A DNA stretch of 64,000 nt, from positions 496,001-560,000 of the forward strand of contig NZ_LT629784.1 of the NCBI RefSeq assembly GCF_900105595.1, in the 5' to 3' direction. Below are positions 15,782 through 24,847 of the stretch, piece after piece (within the stretch, counting starts at the first letter, position 1; the number at the start of each line of letters is the position of its first letter). Source of the stretch: Stappia sp. ES.058 (GTDB lineage: Bacteria > Pseudomonadota > Alphaproteobacteria > Rhizobiales > Stappiaceae). The notes beneath the pieces were generated by a model, which saw only the letters and a list, made by a program, of their open reading frames with translations, searched no databases and was not told where the DNA came from. Both the position numbers and the translations under genes were made by a program.

Positions 15782-17701
15782 GTGTACCAGCGCCCCGATA
15801 CGCCGCTTCTCGACACCGTTTCCACGCCGGCCGACCTGCGTCGGCTGCCGGAAAAGGACCTGCGCCAGCTTGCCGACGAGCTGCGTGCGGAGATGATCGA
15901 CGCCGTGTCAGTGACCGGCGGGCACCTCGGCGCCGGTCTTGGCGTCGTCGAACTGACCCTTGCGCTGCACTATGTGTTCAACACGCCGGACGACCGCCTG
16001 ATCTGGGACGTCGGGCACCAGTGCTACCCGCACAAGATCCTCACCGGGCGGCGCGACCGCATCCGCACCCTGCGTCAGGGCGACGGTCTGTCGGGCTTTA
16101 CCAAACGCACGGAGAGTGAATACGACCCCTTCGGGGCCGCGCATTCCTCAACCTCGATTTCCGCGGGGCTCGGCATGGCCGTTGCCCGCGATCTCGGCGG
16201 GGGCAGCAACAACATCATTTCCGTGATCGGCGACGGCGCGATGTCTGCCGGCATGGCCTATGAGGCGATGAACAACGCCGGCGGCCAGCATTCGCGCATG
16301 ATCGTCATCCTCAATGACAATGACATGTCGATCGCCCCGCCGGTCGGTGCGATGAGCGCCTATCTGGCCCGGCTGGTGTCGGGCCGTGCCTATCTGACGC
16401 TGCGCGACGCGGCCAAGCAGCTCGCCAAGGTGCTGCCGCGCCAGCTTCAGCAAAAGGCGGCCCGCGCCGAGGAATACGCCCGTGGCTTCTGGACCGGCGG
16501 AACGATGTTCGAGGAGCTCGGTTTCTACTACGTGGGCCCCGTCGACGGGCACAATCTCGATCATCTCCTGCCGGTGCTCAAGAATGTGCGCGACACCCAT
16601 CAGGGCCCGGTTCTGATCCATGCGGTCACCCGCAAGGGCAAGGGCTACGCGCCCGCGGAGAACTCCGCGGACAAATATCATGGCGTCGCCAAGTTCGACG
16701 TGGTGACCGGCAAGCAGGCGAAGCCCAAGGCCAATGCGCCCTCCTACACGCGGATCTTTGCCGAAAGCCTGATCCAGGAGGCGGAGCGCGACGACAAGGT
16801 GGTCGCGATCACGGCGGCCATGCCTGATGGCACGGGCCTTGATCTCTTCGGCGAGGTCTTTCCCAAACGGGTCTTCGATGTCGGCATCGCCGAACAGCAC
16901 GCGGTGACCTTTTCCGCCGGTCTGGCGACGGAGGGGTACAAGCCGTTTTGCGCGATCTATTCGACCTTCCTGCAGCGCGGATACGACCAGGTGGTGCACG
17001 ATGTGGCGATCCAGTCGTTGCCGGTGCGTTTTCCGATCGACCGCGCGGGCCTGGTCGGCGCGGACGGACCGACCCATGCCGGCAGTTTCGACACGGCCTA
17101 TCTCGCCTGTCTGCCCGGGTTCGTCGTCATGGCGGCCGGCGACGAGGCGGAGCTTCGCCACATGGTGGCGACAGCGGCCGCCTATGACGAGGGACCGCTG
17201 TCCTTCCGCTATCCGCGCGGCGAAGGCATCGGCATCGAACTACCGCAACGTGGCGAAGTGCTTGAGATCGGACGCGGGCGCATCCTGCGCGAGGGCACCA
17301 AGGTGGCGCTGCTGTCCTTCGGCGGCCGGCTGCGCGAGTGTCTGGCGGCGGCGGACGAACTCGATTCGGCCGGTCTCTCGACCACGGTCGCCGATGCACG
17401 GTTCGCCAAGCCGCTCGACGAGGACCTGATCTTGCGCCTGGCACGCGAACACGAGGTGCTCGTGCTTGTGGAAGAGGGATCGGTCGGCGGGTTTGCCAGC
17501 CATGTGCTCCAGCTTCTCGCCACGCGCGGCGCGCTCGATGCCGGTCTCAAGGTCCGCCCGCTGTGTCTGCCCGATGCGTTCATCGAGCACGACAAGCCCG
17601 AGCGCATGTATGCACAGGCAGGTCTCGATGCGGAGGGCATCATGAAGACCGTGTTCGAAGCGCTTGGACAGGATGCGAGAGTCGGCATTCGTCGAGCCTG
17701 A
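15782..17701 (+). CDS. dxs: 1-deoxy-D-xylulose-5-phosphate synthase
   Basis: Dxs condenses pyruvate and glyceraldehyde 3-phosphate using thiamine diphosphate, the first step of the non-mevalonate isoprenoid pathway. It also feeds thiamine and pyridoxal synthesis. Conserved blocks are [53 protein letters not shown] and, in the transketolase-like half, [17 protein letters not shown]. The GTG at 15782 ([13 protein letters not shown]) gives 639 aa, the usual length. The ATG at 15728 would add 18 residues without family support. Start is therefore uncertain, identity is not. Confidence 0.95.
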   Translation: MYQRPDTPLLDTVSTPADLRRLPEKDLRQLADELRAEMIDAVSVTGGHLGAGLGVVELTLALHYVFNTPDDRLIWDVGHQCYPHKILTGRRDRIRTLRQGDGLSGFTKRTESEYDPFGAAHSSTSISAGLGMAVARDLGGGSNNIISVIGDGAMSAGMAYEAMNNAGGQHSRMIVILNDNDMSIAPPVGAMSAYLARLVSGRAYLTLRDAAKQLAKVLPRQLQQKAARAEEYARGFWTGGTMFEELGFYYVGPVDGHNLDHLLPVLKNVRDTHQGPVLIHAVTRKGKGYAPAENSADKYHGVAKFDVVTGKQAKPKANAPSYTRIFAESLIQEAERDDKVVAITAAMPDGTGLDLFGEVFPKRVFDVGIAEQHAVTFSAGLATEGYKPFCAIYSTFLQRGYDQVVHDVAIQSLPVRFPIDRAGLVGADGPTHAGSFDTAYLACLPGFVVMAAGDEAELRHMVATAAAYDEGPLSFRYPRGEGIGIELPQRGEVLEIGRGRILREGTKVALLSFGGRLRECLAAADELDSAGLSTTVADARFAKPLDEDLILRLAREHEVLVLVEEGSVGGFASHVLQLLATRGALDAGLKVRPLCLPDAFIEHDKPERMYAQAGLDAEGIMKTVFEALGQDARVGIRRA

Positions 17702-17929
17702 ACCCGTTTCGCGCAGCCGGATCCCAGGTATTCAGTCCCACGATGTGATCGCGTTCCGACGCTCACAGCGGTTGCGTGTTCTTGACAGGCCGGCGGCCGA
17801 TCTGTGAGGTTCGCCCTGCTATCAGCTGAACGTTGGCGTGAGTCGGCGTTTATCGTCCTGTGCGCGGCATTTCTGTCGCCGCACTCCCCGATCTGAAAAC
17901 CAAACCGCTTTTTCCAAGGAGTTGAGTGC

Positions 17930-19297
17930 ATGGCGCATGCGCTGGCGCCCGTCACGGCACTGTTGCTGTCTGTCGCTTTTCTGATTGCCGGGCACGGTCT
18001 TCAAAGCACCCTTTTGCCGCTGGCGGGGTCGCAGTTCGAATTCTCGGACATCGCCATTGGTGTGATTTCTTCCAGTTATTTCTTCGGACTCGTGCTTGGC
18101 TGCATCGGTGCGCCCTATGTGATCATGCGGGCCGGCCACATCCGCGCCTTTGCGGCGCTCGTGTCGCTGATGTCCGCCGCCGCCATTCTGCATCCGATCC
18201 TGGTGGACCCGATCGCCTGGAGCGTGATCCGCATCATCTCCGGCTTCTGCCTTGCCGGCTTCTACATGGTGGTTGAAAGCTGGCTGAACGAAAAGGCGAG
18301 CAACGAGAACCGCGGCACGATCATGTCGATCTATATCGTGCTGGTCTATACCGCGATGACGGTCGGCCAGGTGTCGATCACGGCGATGGATATCTCCACC
18401 TTCGTGCCGTTCGCGGTCGCCTCGGTGGCGGTCAGCTTGGCTGTGATCCCGGTGTCGCTGACAAGGGCAAATCAGCCGGCGCCGATTACGGTCGTGCGCT
18501 TTCGACCGGCAAAGCTCTATCGCACCTCGCCAACGGCCCTTGTCGCCGTTCTGCTGGTCGGTGTCACCCAAGGCGGCCTTTGGTTGATGGCGCCGCTCTA
18601 TGCCATTCAGGTCGGGCTCTCCACAAATGATGCCGCCTATTTCGCAGCGACAATTGTTGGCGCCGGCGCCTTGTCGCAGTGGCCGATCGGCCGGCTTTCG
18701 GACCGTATGGATCGTCGCTACGTGATGCTCGGTCTCGCCGTGGCCGCGGTGATCATCAGCCTGATCTTCTCGACGCTGACGATCTCCGGACTTGGAATGG
18801 CACTGGTGCTTGGTTTGCTCATGGGCATTGCCACTCAACCCGCCTATGCGATCGCCGCCTCTCATGGCTACGACTATGCGGAGGCGGACGATTACGTCGA
18901 AACGTCGTCCGGCCTGACGCTTGCCTTCGGGATCGGGTCCGCCATCGGCCCGATTTGCGCGTCCCTGGTGATGGCGCGCGTCGGTCCCTCGGGCCTTTTT
19001 CTTCAGGTTGCTTTCGTTCAGTTCGTGATGGGTCTTTACATCGTTTCCCGCCTGTTCCGGCGTGGATCGCTGTCGAGCGAGGAAAAGATCGACTACGACT
19101 ATGCGTCCACGGCGCAGGTCGGTTCGGTCATTTCGCCCGAGCCGCTCGACCTTGACGATTCCCTCGTCATCTCGCCGGACGAATTTCCCGCCTACGAGAG
19201 CGAAGCCGAAAGCCCCGAGCAACAAGCCCTGGAAGGGGGCATGGCCGCCGCCTCCAACGAGGATGAGCCGGAGGCCCGTCCGTTGAAGACCGCGTGA
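17930..19297 (+). CDS. MFS transporter (YcaD-like) with acidic C-terminal tail
   Basis: A 455-residue inner-membrane permease with about twelve hydrophobic segments. The MFS loop motif between helices 8 and 9 is GRLSDRMDRRYVMLGLA, and GLVLGCIGAPYVIMRAGHIR lies in the first half. Family relatives such as YcaD are poorly characterised and the substrate is unknown. The last 70 residues are an unusual acidic, soluble tail (EPLDLDDSLVISPDEFPAYE). AAGGAGTTGAG upstream supports the start. The stop overlaps a GTG of the following frame, but the next gene probably starts further in. Confidence 0.85.
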   Translation: MAHALAPVTALLLSVAFLIAGHGLQSTLLPLAGSQFEFSDIAIGVISSSYFFGLVLGCIGAPYVIMRAGHIRAFAALVSLMSAAAILHPILVDPIAWSVIRIISGFCLAGFYMVVESWLNEKASNENRGTIMSIYIVLVYTAMTVGQVSITAMDISTFVPFAVASVAVSLAVIPVSLTRANQPAPITVVRFRPAKLYRTSPTALVAVLLVGVTQGGLWLMAPLYAIQVGLSTNDAAYFAATIVGAGALSQWPIGRLSDRMDRRYVMLGLAVAAVIISLIFSTLTISGLGMALVLGLLMGIATQPAYAIAASHGYDYAEADDYVETSSGLTLAFGIGSAIGPICASLVMARVGPSGLFLQVAFVQFVMGLYIVSRLFRRGSLSSEEKIDYDYASTAQVGSVISPEPLDLDDSLVISPDEFPAYESEAESPEQQALEGGMAAASNEDEPEARPLKTA

Positions 19298-19374
19298 GGC
19301 GTATCGGCACGACTGCGGCAATTGAACGCTCGACGCGCATGTGGCTTTGCGGCATTGTCGCGCCGATGATCGGG

Positions 19375-19782
19375 ATGAGCACAGTATTGAAGAGCCTTCG
19401 ACGCGAGGCGCTGCCTTTGGCGGTGCTCGCGATCCTCGCGCTTGTGTTACAGGGCGTGGCAGGGCCGGTTCTTGCCGCCGCCGGCGCGCAGGACGCCCCC
19501 GGTCTCCAGATCATTTGCCTGAACGATGCCGTCACGTCCGGCGACACGCAATCCGCGCCATCCGGACACGAGGCCGGCTTTTGCACCTGCGGCCCGGCTT
19601 GCCCGCATGGCGCCGCCTGTCAGGCTTTGCGGGGACTTGGCCCTGCGTCGTGGTCCTCCCAACCGCCGGAGGCGATGTCTGTCGCCGAATGGCAGTATCC
19701 CGCACGCGCACTCCATTCCGAGCGGTTCGGCGCGCTCAGCGCCATCCGTGGTCCACCCATGCACGAGATCGTGGCTGGCTGA
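19375..19782 (+). CDS. DUF2946-like exported protein, cysteine-rich, 135 aa
   Basis: MSTVLKSLRREALPLAVLAI continues LALVLQGVAGPVLAAAGA, giving a signal peptide or anchor. The mature region has cysteines in IICLND and FCTCGPACPHGAACQAL, a pattern like the DUF2946 family found beside copper genes. Metal binding is inferred, not known. The start is ambiguous: ATG codons at 19339, 19366 and 19375 and a GTG at 19294 are in frame, and I chose the one closest to the hydrophobic segment. It precedes the PCu(A)C and SCO genes, implying a shared role in copper handling. Confidence 0.6.
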   Translation: MSTVLKSLRREALPLAVLAILALVLQGVAGPVLAAAGAQDAPGLQIICLNDAVTSGDTQSAPSGHEAGFCTCGPACPHGAACQALRGLGPASWSSQPPEAMSVAEWQYPARALHSERFGALSAIRGPPMHEIVAG

Positions 19783-19909
19783 CGCGTACCTTGCGTCGGA
19801 CTGCTTCCTCTTGCGTGGGTCGGATACACTCCGGCCGTATTCGATTTGTTTCGGCTGCGCAGCGACGCGATGGGCGTCAGCGTACCGGTTTTCCTGGAAT
19901 GGACTGAAC

Positions 19910-20428
19910 ATGACGTTTTTGAAGAGCCTTGTCGTTGCGGCCGCGCTTGCGACCGTCTCCCTGCCTGCAGTCGCGCAGGACATCGTCCTCGGCGATCTGA
20001 CGCTCTCCGACGCCTGGACGCGCGCCACGCCGCCACGCGCGGTTGCCGGCGGCGGTTTCATCACCATCGTCAACGCTGGTAAAGGCGACCGCCTGGTGTC
20101 GGCCGCGGCCAATGTCTCCGACAAGACGGAACTGCATGAAATGGCGGTGACCGACGGCGTGATGAAGATGCGCGAAATGGCCGACGGCATTCCCGTGCCG
20201 GCCGGCGAAACGCTGGAACTCAAGCCCGGCAGCTACCATGTGATGTTCCTGGGCCTGAATGCACCGCTCAAGCAGGGCGATGTCGTTCCCGTGACCCTGA
20301 CCTTCGAGAAGGCGGGATCGGTCGAAGTGTCCTTCTCGGTCGAAAAGATCGGCGCCAAGGGAATGGGCATGAAGCACGGAGACGGACGGATGAATGGCGG
20401 CATGAAACACGGCCAGCCCAAGAACTGA
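19910..20428 (+). CDS. Copper chaperone PCu(A)C family
   Basis: A 172-residue periplasmic copper(I) chaperone that delivers copper to the CuA or CuB site of cytochrome oxidases. The signal peptide (MTFLKSLVVAAALATVSLPA, then VAQ) is followed by a cupredoxin-like domain. The copper ligands are in LHEMAVTDGVMKMREM and SYHVMFLGLN (H-x-M ... M ... H-x-M pattern). A Met/His-rich C-terminal tail (MGMKHGDGRMNGGMKHG) may add copper capacity. It is seven bases upstream of the SCO gene, so the two are co-expressed and probably cooperate in CuA assembly. Confidence 0.92.
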   Translation: MTFLKSLVVAAALATVSLPAVAQDIVLGDLTLSDAWTRATPPRAVAGGGFITIVNAGKGDRLVSAAANVSDKTELHEMAVTDGVMKMREMADGIPVPAGETLELKPGSYHVMFLGLNAPLKQGDVVPVTLTFEKAGSVEVSFSVEKIGAKGMGMKHGDGRMNGGMKHGQPKN

Positions 20429-20435
20429 GGACGAC

Positions 20436-21053
20436 ATGTCTGGATTGAAAATGCTTCGTTACGGCGCCTGGGCGGCTGTCGCTCTCGTCATCGCCGCGGT
20501 CGCCTTCGTGACGGTCGATCACTACCGCGAAGCGGGAGGCGGGGGGTTTTTATCCCCCGTCGCCGGCATCGGCGGTCCCTTCACTCTTACGGATGCGGCT
20601 GCCGGAAAGACAGTGACGGAAGCGGACTTCAAGGGCACGCCGAATGCGTTCTTCTTCGGCTTCACCTTTTGTCCGGATGTCTGTCCGACCACGCTCGCCG
20701 AGGCGCAAGGCTGGATCGAGGAGCTGGGCGCGGATGCCGACAAGATCGACTTCGCCTTCATCTCCGTCGATCCGGAACGCGATACGCCGGAGGTGATGCG
20801 CGACTATGTGGCCGCGTTCGACGATCGCATTCGCCCGCTGACCGGAACACGCGAACAGGTCGATGACATCGTCGATGCCTACCGCGTCTATGCAAAGCGG
20901 GTGGAGCTTGATGACGGCGACTACACCATGGATCATTCGGCCTCCGTATTCCTGATGGATGCCGACAACCGCTTTGTCGGCACGATCGCCTATGGTGAGG
21001 CGCATGAGAATGCGATGGCCAAGCTGCGCCGCTTGATTGACGCCCCCTCCTGA
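20436..21053 (+). CDS. SCO1/SenC family cytochrome oxidase copper-assembly protein
   Basis: A 205-residue membrane-anchored thioredoxin-fold protein. One N-terminal helix (about 9-28) anchors it, and the copper/redox motif CxxxC is FCPDVCP with the distant histidine in TMDHSASVFLMD. SCO proteins insert copper into the CuA centre of cytochrome c oxidase with PCu(A)C, which is encoded immediately upstream. A G6-T5 tract near 20540 lies inside the gene but the frame is intact across it. Confidence 0.93.
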   Translation: MSGLKMLRYGAWAAVALVIAAVAFVTVDHYREAGGGGFLSPVAGIGGPFTLTDAAAGKTVTEADFKGTPNAFFFGFTFCPDVCPTTLAEAQGWIEELGADADKIDFAFISVDPERDTPEVMRDYVAAFDDRIRPLTGTREQVDDIVDAYRVYAKRVELDDGDYTMDHSASVFLMDADNRFVGTIAYGEAHENAMAKLRRLIDAPS

Positions 21054-21062
21054 CGGACACTG

Positions 21063-21224
21063 ATGGCCATGAGCACGTCGCACGCCGCTTCGCGCGGGCC
21101 CCTTATGGTGCTGGGCGCCCTTCTTGTCGCGATCCTCTTCGCGGCAACGGGGGTCCTGTGGTTGCGCTACGGCGAAAGCATCTTCGTCGACAGGCTGCTG
21201 AGCGGGCTTGCCAATTGCTTTTGA
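21063..21224 (+). CDS. Small single-pass membrane protein, 53 aa
   Basis: Direct translation gives MAMSTSHAASRGPLMVLGAL, then a hydrophobic helix (LVAILFAATGVLWL), then RYGESIFVDRLLSGLANCF and a TGA stop. It begins ten bases after the SCO stop and ends 22 bases before tlyA, filling an otherwise empty gap in the operon. The short cytoplasmic N-terminus, one membrane helix and amphipathic tail resemble small proteins seen between SCO and tlyA genes in related bacteria. That last point is from memory and unverified. Confidence 0.65.
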   Translation: MAMSTSHAASRGPLMVLGALLVAILFAATGVLWLRYGESIFVDRLLSGLANCF

Positions 21225-21245
21225 GCGCAGAACGGCGCGCGCGCG

Positions 21246-21989
21246 ATGGCTGAACGCGACCGCCTCGATACGGTGATGGTCACGCGCGGCCTTGCCGAAA
21301 CGCGCGCCCGTGCCCGCGACGCGATCCTGCGCGGCACGGTGTCCATCGACGGGCAAGTGGTGGCAAAGCCGGGCCAGAAGATCGCGCTCGATGCGCAAAT
21401 CACGGCCGGAGATCCCGCAGCCGGATACGTCTCGCGCGCCGCGCTCAAGATCAGGCACGCGCTGGAGGTCTTTGCGATTGATGTCGTGGGCCAGACCGCG
21501 CTCGATCTCGGCGCGTCGACAGGGGGGTTCACGCAGGTGCTTCTGGAAGAGGGCGCCGCTCGCGTCCACGCCGTTGATGTCGGGCGCGACCAGCTTCACC
21601 CGCGCCTTTCGGCCGATCCCCGGGTCAATCGGCGCGACGGGGTCAATGCGCGCGTGCTGACGCTGGACGACCTTGAGGGCGAGCGCCCCGGGATCGTCGT
21701 CTCCGACATGAGTTTCATTTCGCTGCGTCTGGCGCTGCCGCCTGCGCTTGATCTCGCCGCGTCCGGCGCGCATGGGGTCTTTCTGGTCAAGCCGCAATTC
21801 GAGATCGGGCGCGAGGGCGTTGGCAAGAAGGGGTTGGTGGAACCGAAGGCGGCGGAACGCACCGCACGGGACCTGGCCGACTGGTTCGATGCGCGGCCCG
21901 GCTGGTCTGCAACGGGGTTCGAGCCGTCGCCGATCACCGGTGGCGACGGCAATCGCGAATGGCTGCTTGCCGGGCGCAAGGACGGCTGA
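21246..21989 (+). CDS. tlyA: TlyA family rRNA methyltransferase
   Basis: A 247-residue protein with an N-terminal S4 RNA-binding domain (RARDAILRGTVSIDGQVV, about 20-60) and a FtsJ-like methyltransferase domain. The SAM site is TALDLGASTGGFTQVLLEEG, and catalytic-type residues lie in VVSDMSFISL and LVKPQFEIGR. TlyA proteins 2'-O-methylate rRNA, and some were described as haemolysins. In alphaproteobacteria this gene usually sits near dxs and the RNA methyltransferase, as here. The start gives the standard length. Confidence 0.9.
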   Translation: MAERDRLDTVMVTRGLAETRARARDAILRGTVSIDGQVVAKPGQKIALDAQITAGDPAAGYVSRAALKIRHALEVFAIDVVGQTALDLGASTGGFTQVLLEEGAARVHAVDVGRDQLHPRLSADPRVNRRDGVNARVLTLDDLEGERPGIVVSDMSFISLRLALPPALDLAASGAHGVFLVKPQFEIGREGVGKKGLVEPKAAERTARDLADWFDARPGWSATGFEPSPITGGDGNREWLLAGRKDG

Positions 21990-22069
21990 CGGGTGTTGCA
22001 AGGCGTCGCTGACGCGGTCGGATGTGCGATTGTCTTGCCTTTCCGCGTGCATCCCTGTAACCGGCGCGG

Positions 22070-23329
22070 ATGACAAGCGAGATCACCTGCACAATCGAGA
22101 CTTTGGCCCACAAGGGCGAGGGGCGTGCCGAGACGGCCGACGGCCCCCTCCATGTTCCCTTCACGTTGCCCGGCGAAACCGTGCGCATCGCCCTCGACGG
22201 AACGCGGGCCCGTCTTCTCGAGGTCGTGACGCCCTCTGGCGACCGGGTGGAGCCGCTGTGCCCGCACTTTGGAACATGCGGTGGCTGTGCGCTTCAGCAC
22301 ATGGGTCAGCGTGCGATCCTCGCCTGGAAACGCCAGCAGGTCATCGCCGCCCTTTCCGCGCGTGGTTTTGAAGACATCGAAGACCTCGTCGAGCCGACGG
22401 TGGATGCGACTGGCGATGGGCGCCGCCGCGCGGTCTTCGCCGCCGCCCGTGCCGGATCGCGGGTGATGCTCGGCTTTCACGAACGCGCAAGTCATCGGCT
22501 TGTGGATTTGCGGGTCTGTCCGGTCGTGCTTCCGGAAATCGTATCGGCTCTGGATGATCTTCGCGACCTGGCGTCGCTGGTGATGCCGCGCAAGGGCGAG
22601 GTGTCGCTTACGGTTCTGGCGACCCCGAACGGCCTCGACGTGGCGCTCGCAACGCCCGCGAAAATTTCCCCCCGCAGCGTGCCGCAGATTGTCGAAACCG
22701 CGATGGGCGCCGGTTTCGCGCGGCTGTCGCTCAATGGCGAAACGCTGGTGGAGGCGCGCGCACCGGCGCTGTCCGTCGACGGATTGCCCGTCGTTCCACC
22801 GCCCGGCGGCTTCGTGCAGGCAACGCAAGCCGGTGAGCAGGCTTTGGCAAAGCGCGTGCTTGCCTGTGTCGGCAAGGCACGCCACGTTGCCGACCTCTTC
22901 GCCGGGTCCGGCACCTTCGCGCTCAGGCTCGCCCGCCAAGCCCGTGTTCATGCGCTGGAAGGCGACCGCGCGGCTTTGAAGAGTCTGGACGCGGCGATGC
23001 GGGCCGGGGCGGGCGCCTTGCGCGAGATCCGCTGCGAGCGCCGCGACCTGTTCCGCAATCCGCTCACCGTCATCGATCTCGACGATTTCGGCGAGGGCTA
23101 TGATGCGGTCGTCTTCGATCCGCCGCGCGCGGGTGCGGAAGCGCAGGTGCGTGAGCTTGCGCTGTCCAAGGTGAAGACGGTGGTGGCTGTGTCCTGCAAT
23201 CCGGCGACCTTGGCGCGCGATTTGCGCCATCTCGTTGACGGTGGCTATCGGCTTCAATCGGTGCTGCCCGTGGATCAGTTCCGCTTTTCGCCCCATATTG
23301 AGGTTGTGGCAGGCCTGACGCGCGACTGA
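22070..23329 (+). CDS. Class I SAM-dependent 23S rRNA/tRNA m5U-type methyltransferase (TrmA/RlmD family)
   Basis: A 419-residue RNA methyltransferase. A TRAM-like N-terminal region (about 1-55) is followed by a 4Fe-4S cluster motif, CPHFGTCGGCALQH, with the fourth cysteine in RVCPVV. The SAM-binding DLFAGSGTFALRLA comes next, then FDPPRAGAE and the catalytic cysteine in VSCNPATLARDL. The family makes 5-methyluridine in tRNA or 23S rRNA, and which position is modified cannot be read here. It is 80 bp after tlyA in the same direction. Confidence 0.9.
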   Translation: MTSEITCTIETLAHKGEGRAETADGPLHVPFTLPGETVRIALDGTRARLLEVVTPSGDRVEPLCPHFGTCGGCALQHMGQRAILAWKRQQVIAALSARGFEDIEDLVEPTVDATGDGRRRAVFAAARAGSRVMLGFHERASHRLVDLRVCPVVLPEIVSALDDLRDLASLVMPRKGEVSLTVLATPNGLDVALATPAKISPRSVPQIVETAMGAGFARLSLNGETLVEARAPALSVDGLPVVPPPGGFVQATQAGEQALAKRVLACVGKARHVADLFAGSGTFALRLARQARVHALEGDRAALKSLDAAMRAGAGALREIRCERRDLFRNPLTVIDLDDFGEGYDAVVFDPPRAGAEAQVRELALSKVKTVVAVSCNPATLARDLRHLVDGGYRLQSVLPVDQFRFSPHIEVVAGLTRD

Positions 23330-23365
23330 TCGCGTGGCCGCTTGTCGACACGACAGGAGGCCGAA

Positions 23366-24469
23366 ATGGCAGAAACCGCGCTTTCGATCTGGACCCGACG
23401 CGCGCGCTATGCCGCGCGGCAAGGCGCGCGCGTGACATGGTTTGCGGCCCATGGCGAGTTGGCGCAGGCCATCACCCGTCGCGTTTCCCGCAGGCACCGC
23501 ACAGGAGAGGCGCAGGCACACCCCACCGCCGCGCCGCGAAAACCGCGCGGCAACACGCCCGATCAGCGGCAGCTGTTTGCGCAGATCGCCGAACTCTTCC
23601 GGCGCGACCTCGCCAACATCGAAGCGGGTCACTATCCCGTGCCGGACGGCGAATTCGGCTCGCCGCTCAGGTTTCTGGATCTCAGCCGTCGGTTTCTGCA
23701 GGACGTGCCGGAAGTCGCCCGCCGCCGTGTGACCGGCGCGCATCAGGAGGTGTTCGAGGCAACGCGGGAGGCGCCGAACGGCTTGCCGCGCTACTATCGC
23801 CAGAACTTCCACTATCAGACCGACGGCTGGCTCTCGCGCGACAGCGCGCGCATCTATGATTTTCAGGTCGAGGTGCTGTTCAAGGGGGCGACCGCGGCCA
23901 TGCGGCGCCAGGCGCTGGTGCCGTTGTCGCAGCTGATGCGCGAGAAGGACCAGCGCCATGTTGCCTATGCCGATATCGCCTGCGGTACCGGTGGGCTGTT
24001 GACGCCGGCGCTTGGCGCCTTTCCGCGACTGCGCGGTGTCGGGGTGGATCTGTCGCACCCTTATCTCCAGCATGCCCGAGCGGCACTTCCCCGCCGGTCC
24101 CGCGCCCGCGCGGCCTTCGTGACGGCTCCGGCGGAAGCCTTGCCCTTCGCCGACGACAGCCTCGACGTCGCAAGCTGCGTCTATCTGTTCCACGAGTTGC
24201 CGCCCAAGATCCGCCGCGCCGTGGCCGGGGAACTTGCCCGTGTCCTGAAGCCCGGTGGCAGGCTGATTTTCGCCGACAGTCTTCAGGCCGGCGACCTGCC
24301 GGAAAACGACGGTCTGCTGGAGATGTTTCCGGCGCTCTTTCACGAGCCTTATTATTCGGGATATCTGACGGACGATCTCGACGGTGCCTTCGCTGCCGCC
24401 GGACTGGCGCGCCGCGAACTCACTTGCGCCTTCCTGACGCGCATCGCAGTCTACGAAAAGCCTGAGTAG
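23366..24469 (+). CDS. SAM-dependent methyltransferase, UbiE-like domain
   Basis: A 367-residue protein with a unique basic N-terminal region of about 90 residues and a long helical domain before the methyltransferase core. Core motifs are YADIACGTGGLLTPALGAFP (SAM site), AEALPFADDSLDVASCVYLF and ARVLKPGGRLIFADS, typical of class I methyltransferases. The substrate is unknown. It is 36 bp downstream of the RNA methyltransferase gene. GGAGG before the ATG at 23366 fixes the start, against an upstream TTG. Confidence 0.8.
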   Translation: MAETALSIWTRRARYAARQGARVTWFAAHGELAQAITRRVSRRHRTGEAQAHPTAAPRKPRGNTPDQRQLFAQIAELFRRDLANIEAGHYPVPDGEFGSPLRFLDLSRRFLQDVPEVARRRVTGAHQEVFEATREAPNGLPRYYRQNFHYQTDGWLSRDSARIYDFQVEVLFKGATAAMRRQALVPLSQLMREKDQRHVAYADIACGTGGLLTPALGAFPRLRGVGVDLSHPYLQHARAALPRRSRARAAFVTAPAEALPFADDSLDVASCVYLFHELPPKIRRAVAGELARVLKPGGRLIFADSLQAGDLPENDGLLEMFPALFHEPYYSGYLTDDLDGAFAAAGLARRELTCAFLTRIAVYEKPE

Positions 24470-24487
24470 CGCCGCGCGGCGTGCCGG

Positions 24488-24742
24488 TCAGTCGACGTCG
24501 AGCGGCACCGTGCCCGTCGCGCTGCCATCTTCGGCGAGCTGGATTTTTTCGACCTTGGCCTCCGCCGACTTGAGCAGCCGGTCGCACTGGCGCCGAAGCG
24601 CATCGCCGCGCGAATAGAGCTTGATGCTTTCCTCAAGCGGCACGTCGCCGCGTTCCAGCCGGCCGACGATCTCCTCAAGCTCCTTGAGCGCCGCCTCGAA
24701 GGACATGGCCTCAATTTCCGGATCTGTGCGCTCGCTGGTCAA
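24488..24742 (-). CDS. xseB: Exodeoxyribonuclease VII small subunit
   Basis: An 84-residue protein with the complete XseB pattern: MSFEAALKELEEIVGRLERG, then DVPLEESIKLYSRGDALRRQ and CDRLLKSAEAKVEKI. It partners with XseA, which is not in the window, to degrade single-stranded DNA. The helical hairpin length is normal. It is convergent with the methyltransferase gene and lies about 100 bp downstream of the deacetylase-like gene in the same direction. Confidence 0.92.
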   Translation of the reverse strand: MTSERTDPEIEAMSFEAALKELEEIVGRLERGDVPLEESIKLYSRGDALRRQCDRLLKSAEAKVEKIQLAEDGSATGTVPLDVD

Positions 24743-24847
24743 GAAGGGCTCCTGCGGATCAATATGCCTGTGGAGCGATCGTAAAGACCGGCAGGCACAG
24801 GGGCAAGGTACCCGCCGACGTCGTGAACAGCAAAACCTTCGTCTGGA

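Noticed and set aside
20536..20557. Frameshift at the G6-T5 tract in the SCO gene
   Set aside because: The frame is intact and the protein complete on both sides.
21596..24343. A 915-codon minus-strand frame opposite tlyA and two methyltransferase genes
   Set aside because: It is antisense to three well-supported genes. Its composition is that of the reverse complement of GC-rich coding DNA, with no domain.
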